Shown here piece after piece: positions 61,845 through 64,000 of a DNA stretch of 64,000 nt. The position numbers and the translations under genes were made by a program. The notes under the pieces were generated by a model. The model was not told where the DNA came from. It made no database searches and was given only the letters and a program-made list of their open reading frames with translations. Numbering within the stretch: position 1 is the first letter of the stretch; every line of letters begins with the position of its first letter. Origin of the DNA: Noviherbaspirillum pedocola. Lineage in GTDB: Bacteria > Pseudomonadota > Gammaproteobacteria > Burkholderiales > Burkholderiaceae_D. The DNA lies in the NCBI RefSeq assembly GCF_016632335.1, contig NZ_JAEPBG010000007.1, positions 1-64,000 of the forward strand. The letters are read 5' to 3'.

Positions 61845-63611
61845 TTGAAAAGACATGCGGAATACGTGGCGCTATTCCTGTGCGCCATCACATGCGGCAC
61901 GCCGCCTTGCGCGGCGCAGGACAGGGACGGCGACTGGCCGATGGCGGCGCGCGATTACGCCAACACCCGCTACAGTCCGCTGGACCAGATCAATGCGTCC
62001 AACGTCCGGGACCTGAAGCCGGCCTTCACCTTTTCCACGGGCCTCGTGCGCGGCCATGAAGCCGCACCCATCGTGGTCGGCAACACGATGTACATCGTTA
62101 CGCCCTATCCGCATTACCTGTATGCGCTCGACCTGACCCAACCCGGCGCGACGATGAAATGGCGCTTCGACCCCAAGCCCGACGCCAGCGCGCAGGGCGT
62201 AGCCTGCTGCGACGTGGTCAACCGCGGCGCCGCCTATGCCGACGGCAAGGTCTTCTTCAACACGCTGGACGACCAGACCATCGCCGTCGATGCGCAAAGC
62301 GGCAAGGAAGTCTGGCGCGCCAAGCTGGGCGACATCAACAAGGGCGAAACCATGACCATGGCGCCACTGGTGGTCAAGGGCCGTGTCCTGGTGGGCAACA
62401 GCGGCGGCGAACTCGGCGTGCGCGGCTGGATCACCGCGCTGGATGCGGGTAGCGGCAAGCAGGTATGGCGTGCCTACAGCACCGGCCCGGACCGGGATGT
62501 GCTGATCGGCGCGAACTACCAACCCTACTATGCGCAGGAACGCGGCAAGGACCTGGGTGTGTCGAGCTGGCCAGCCGGCGCCTGGAAGATCGGCGGCGGC
62601 AATGTCTGGGGCTTCATCTCCTATGATCCCGACGCCGACCTGATCTACTACGGCACCGGCAATCCCGGGCCATGGAATCCGGAACAGCGTCCCGGCGCGA
62701 ACAAGTTCACCTCGGGCATCTTTGCGCGCCGCCCGGATAACGGCGAAGCGCGCTGGTTCTATCAACTGAGTCCGCACGATCTGCACGACTACGACGGCAT
62801 CAATGAGAACGTGCTGGTCGACCTGGACATCGCCGGCAAGCCGACAAAGGCGCTGCTGCACCCGGACCGCAACGGCTATGTGTATGTGATGGACCGCGGC
62901 AGCGGCCAGGTGCTGTCCGCCACGCCCTTCGTGCCGGTCACCACCAGCACCGGCGTCGATCTCGACAGCGGCGCGCTGAAGTACGACCCGGCCAAGGAGC
63001 CGCGCACCGGCGAAGTCATCCGCAACATCTGCCCGGTTTCGCCCGGCGGCAAGGATTGGCAGCCTTCGGCCTGGTCGCCGCGCACGCATCTGCTGTACCT
63101 GCCGCACCAGAATTTATGCCAGGACGCCGCGACCTATCAGACCAGTTACATCGCCGGCACGCCCTTCATCGGCGCCGACCTGAAGATGTATCCCGGCCCC
63201 GGCGGCAAGCGCGGCAAGTTCAGCGCCTGGGACCCGGTGAACAAGCGCGCGGCCTGGGTCGTCGATGAAGACTTTCCGGTATGGAGCGGCGCGCTGACTA
63301 CCGCTGGCGACGTGGTGTTCTACGGCACCATGGAAGGCTGGTTCAAGGCGCTGGATGCGAAGACGGGCAAGGAATTGTGGCGGTTCAAGACCGGCTCGGG
63401 AATCATCGGCCAGCCGATCAGCTATCGCGGCCCGGACGGCAAGCAGTACATCGCGGTGCTGTCCGGCGTGGGCGGCTGGGCCGGGGCCATCGTCTCCGGC
63501 GAACTCGATGCACGCGACGGCACCGCGGCCAAGGGCTTCGTGAATGCGATGGGCGATCTGCCGCAGAAGACCGGCAAGGGAGGAATGCTGTATGTGTTCG
63601 CGCTGCCGTGA
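61845..63611 (+). CDS. PQQ-dependent alcohol dehydrogenase, lanthanide-type signature
   Basis: Predicted 588-residue periplasmic quinoprotein with a propeller of Trp-docking repeats. A TTG at 61845 is chosen: it starts a signal peptide (LKRHAEYVALFLCAITCG...CAAQ) and has GGGGA seven bases upstream; an ATG at 61707 is the alternative. Adjacent Cys121-Cys122 give the vicinal disulfide that stacks on PQQ. Metal ligands are the Glu in GNSGGELGVRG and the Asn in GTGNPGPWN. The catalytic Asp315 is followed two residues later by Asp317 (HDYDG), the extra carboxylate found in lanthanide-using XoxF/PedH-type enzymes. Confidence 0.9.
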   Translation: MKRHAEYVALFLCAITCGTPPCAAQDRDGDWPMAARDYANTRYSPLDQINASNVRDLKPAFTFSTGLVRGHEAAPIVVGNTMYIVTPYPHYLYALDLTQPGATMKWRFDPKPDASAQGVACCDVVNRGAAYADGKVFFNTLDDQTIAVDAQSGKEVWRAKLGDINKGETMTMAPLVVKGRVLVGNSGGELGVRGWITALDAGSGKQVWRAYSTGPDRDVLIGANYQPYYAQERGKDLGVSSWPAGAWKIGGGNVWGFISYDPDADLIYYGTGNPGPWNPEQRPGANKFTSGIFARRPDNGEARWFYQLSPHDLHDYDGINENVLVDLDIAGKPTKALLHPDRNGYVYVMDRGSGQVLSATPFVPVTTSTGVDLDSGALKYDPAKEPRTGEVIRNICPVSPGGKDWQPSAWSPRTHLLYLPHQNLCQDAATYQTSYIAGTPFIGADLKMYPGPGGKRGKFSAWDPVNKRAAWVVDEDFPVWSGALTTAGDVVFYGTMEGWFKALDAKTGKELWRFKTGSGIIGQPISYRGPDGKQYIAVLSGVGGWAGAIVSGELDARDGTAAKGFVNAMGDLPQKTGKGGMLYVFALP

Positions 63612-63632
63612 TCCGCGAAAAAGCATGTGGCA

Positions 63633-63773
63633 CGTAGGTTGGGGTGCCAAGCCCAACATCGAACACCTGTCAACCGCGAGGATGCGAACATTCGTAGGTT
63701 GGGCTGACAAGCCCAACATCAGGCGCTTGCGGTCCGCGAGCATGTTGGGCTTCCTTCGTCAGCCCAACCTACG
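63633..63773. repeat. Cluster of three GTAGGTTGGG palindromic units
   Basis: Two direct copies (63633-63660 and 63693-63720) share CGTAGGTTGGG and CAAGCCCAACATC. A third inverted copy (63742-63773) reads ATGTTGGGC...GCCCAACCTACG. Each is a small hairpin. The cluster fills the gap between the dehydrogenase and the lipoprotein gene and appears related in form to the GTAGGGTGGGC repeats. Confidence 0.85.
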
Positions 63774-63824
63774 CGGCCCTCTGCGTGCATGCGCGCTCGT
63801 TGCAGTTCCGATAGGGCCCGCGCA

Positions 63825-64000
63825 ATGAAGCCCCTGCTCCTCGCCATCTCCCTCGCCCTGTTCCTCGCCGGCTGCTACCGCGAAGAACGCCCGCTGCCGA
63901 CCTCACCACCGGGCGCTTCGCCGCCCGCACCGCTGCGCATGAGCAGCGTGCAGCCGGGCGAAGCGCTGCCCGGCGCCGCGACCTCGAACCCGCTCGAAGA
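63825..64000 (+). CDS. Lipoprotein, N-terminal part (cut by window edge)
   Basis: The frame from the ATG at 63825 is open to the window end, giving 58 residues. It starts with a lipoprotein signal (MKPLLLAISLALFLAGCY, lipid-bearing Cys17) and continues with a Pro/Ser/Ala-rich linker (LPTSPPGASPPAPLRMSS). The last residues (ATSNPLEE) resemble the run-in to a class I cytochrome c domain that often follows PQQ dehydrogenase genes, but no heme motif is in the window. An electron acceptor for the dehydrogenase is the likely role, by inference. Confidence 0.7.
   Translation, partial: MKPLLLAISLALFLAGCYREERPLPTSPPGASPPAPLRMSSVQPGEALPGAATSNPLE

Overview
The window comes from a high-GC betaproteobacterial chromosome, most likely order Burkholderiales and family Oxalobacteraceae (Herbaspirillum/Noviherbaspirillum-like). 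This rests on gene order and family types: ompR-envZ facing ispF-ispD beside mfd-serB, a class I PHA synthase with phaR, pgeF-rluD beside bamD, yicC near gmk-rpoZ-spoT-greB, and a kinase/phosphatase pair ahead of rph-rdgB-hemW. No marker gene such as 16S rRNA is present, so the genus is an inference.

Layout. 1-2750 is visibly poorer in GC than the rest. It holds the tail of an IS630-type transposase, a PilZ protein and three small unknown genes, and it ends at the 3' end of a tRNA-Arg(ACG), which looks like the edge of an acquired segment. 2900-13200 carries ompR-envZ, ispDF, mfd, serB, a DUF4870-type membrane protein and a GGDEF/EAL protein. 13300-25100 carries metC, rimO, phaC/phaR, pgeF-rluD, bamD, yaaA, a PIN-domain protein, an aminotransferase and a GST. 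25200-28800 is fatty-acid or acyl-CoA metabolism (crotonase, APH-like kinase, acyl-CoA dehydrogenase). 28800-34540 is hemW-rdgB-rph-PP2C-STK facing yicC. 34690-38120 is a bacteriophytochrome cassette (heme oxygenase, phytochrome kinase, response regulator) lying between yicC and gmk. 38260-43050 is gmk-rpoZ-spoT facing rlmJ-greB. 43100-49850 has a ModE-like HTH, a large GGDEF/degenerate-EAL protein, a methyltransferase fragment, isocitrate lyase, an RraA-like protein and a thioesterase. 49900-53900 is a btuB-btuC-btuD operon behind a clear cobalamin riboswitch. 54000-64000 is accessory: IclR regulator, acyltransferase, a large Tat-exported protein of unknown function, a DUF3182-like/hydrolase pair, a PQQ dehydrogenase with a lanthanide-type signature, and the start of a lipoprotein.

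How the parts connect. Cyclic-di-GMP signalling appears three times: a PilZ effector, an EAL protein whose GGDEF is altered, and a GGDEF protein whose EAL is altered. Red-light sensing is self-contained, because BphO makes the biliverdin that BphP binds. Stringent response and transcription genes (rpoZ, spoT, greB, mfd) form the conserved backbone. Carbon storage and use (PHA, glyoxylate shunt, beta-oxidation, quinoprotein alcohol oxidation) is the dominant metabolic theme.

No wholly new multi-gene system can be proven from sequence alone. The best leads are the phytochrome cassette inside the yicC-gmk block, the Tat-exported unknown protein, the lanthanide-type dehydrogenase, the complementary degenerate c-di-GMP enzymes and a dispersed palindromic repeat family. 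No CRISPR array, rRNA operon, prophage or replication origin was seen.
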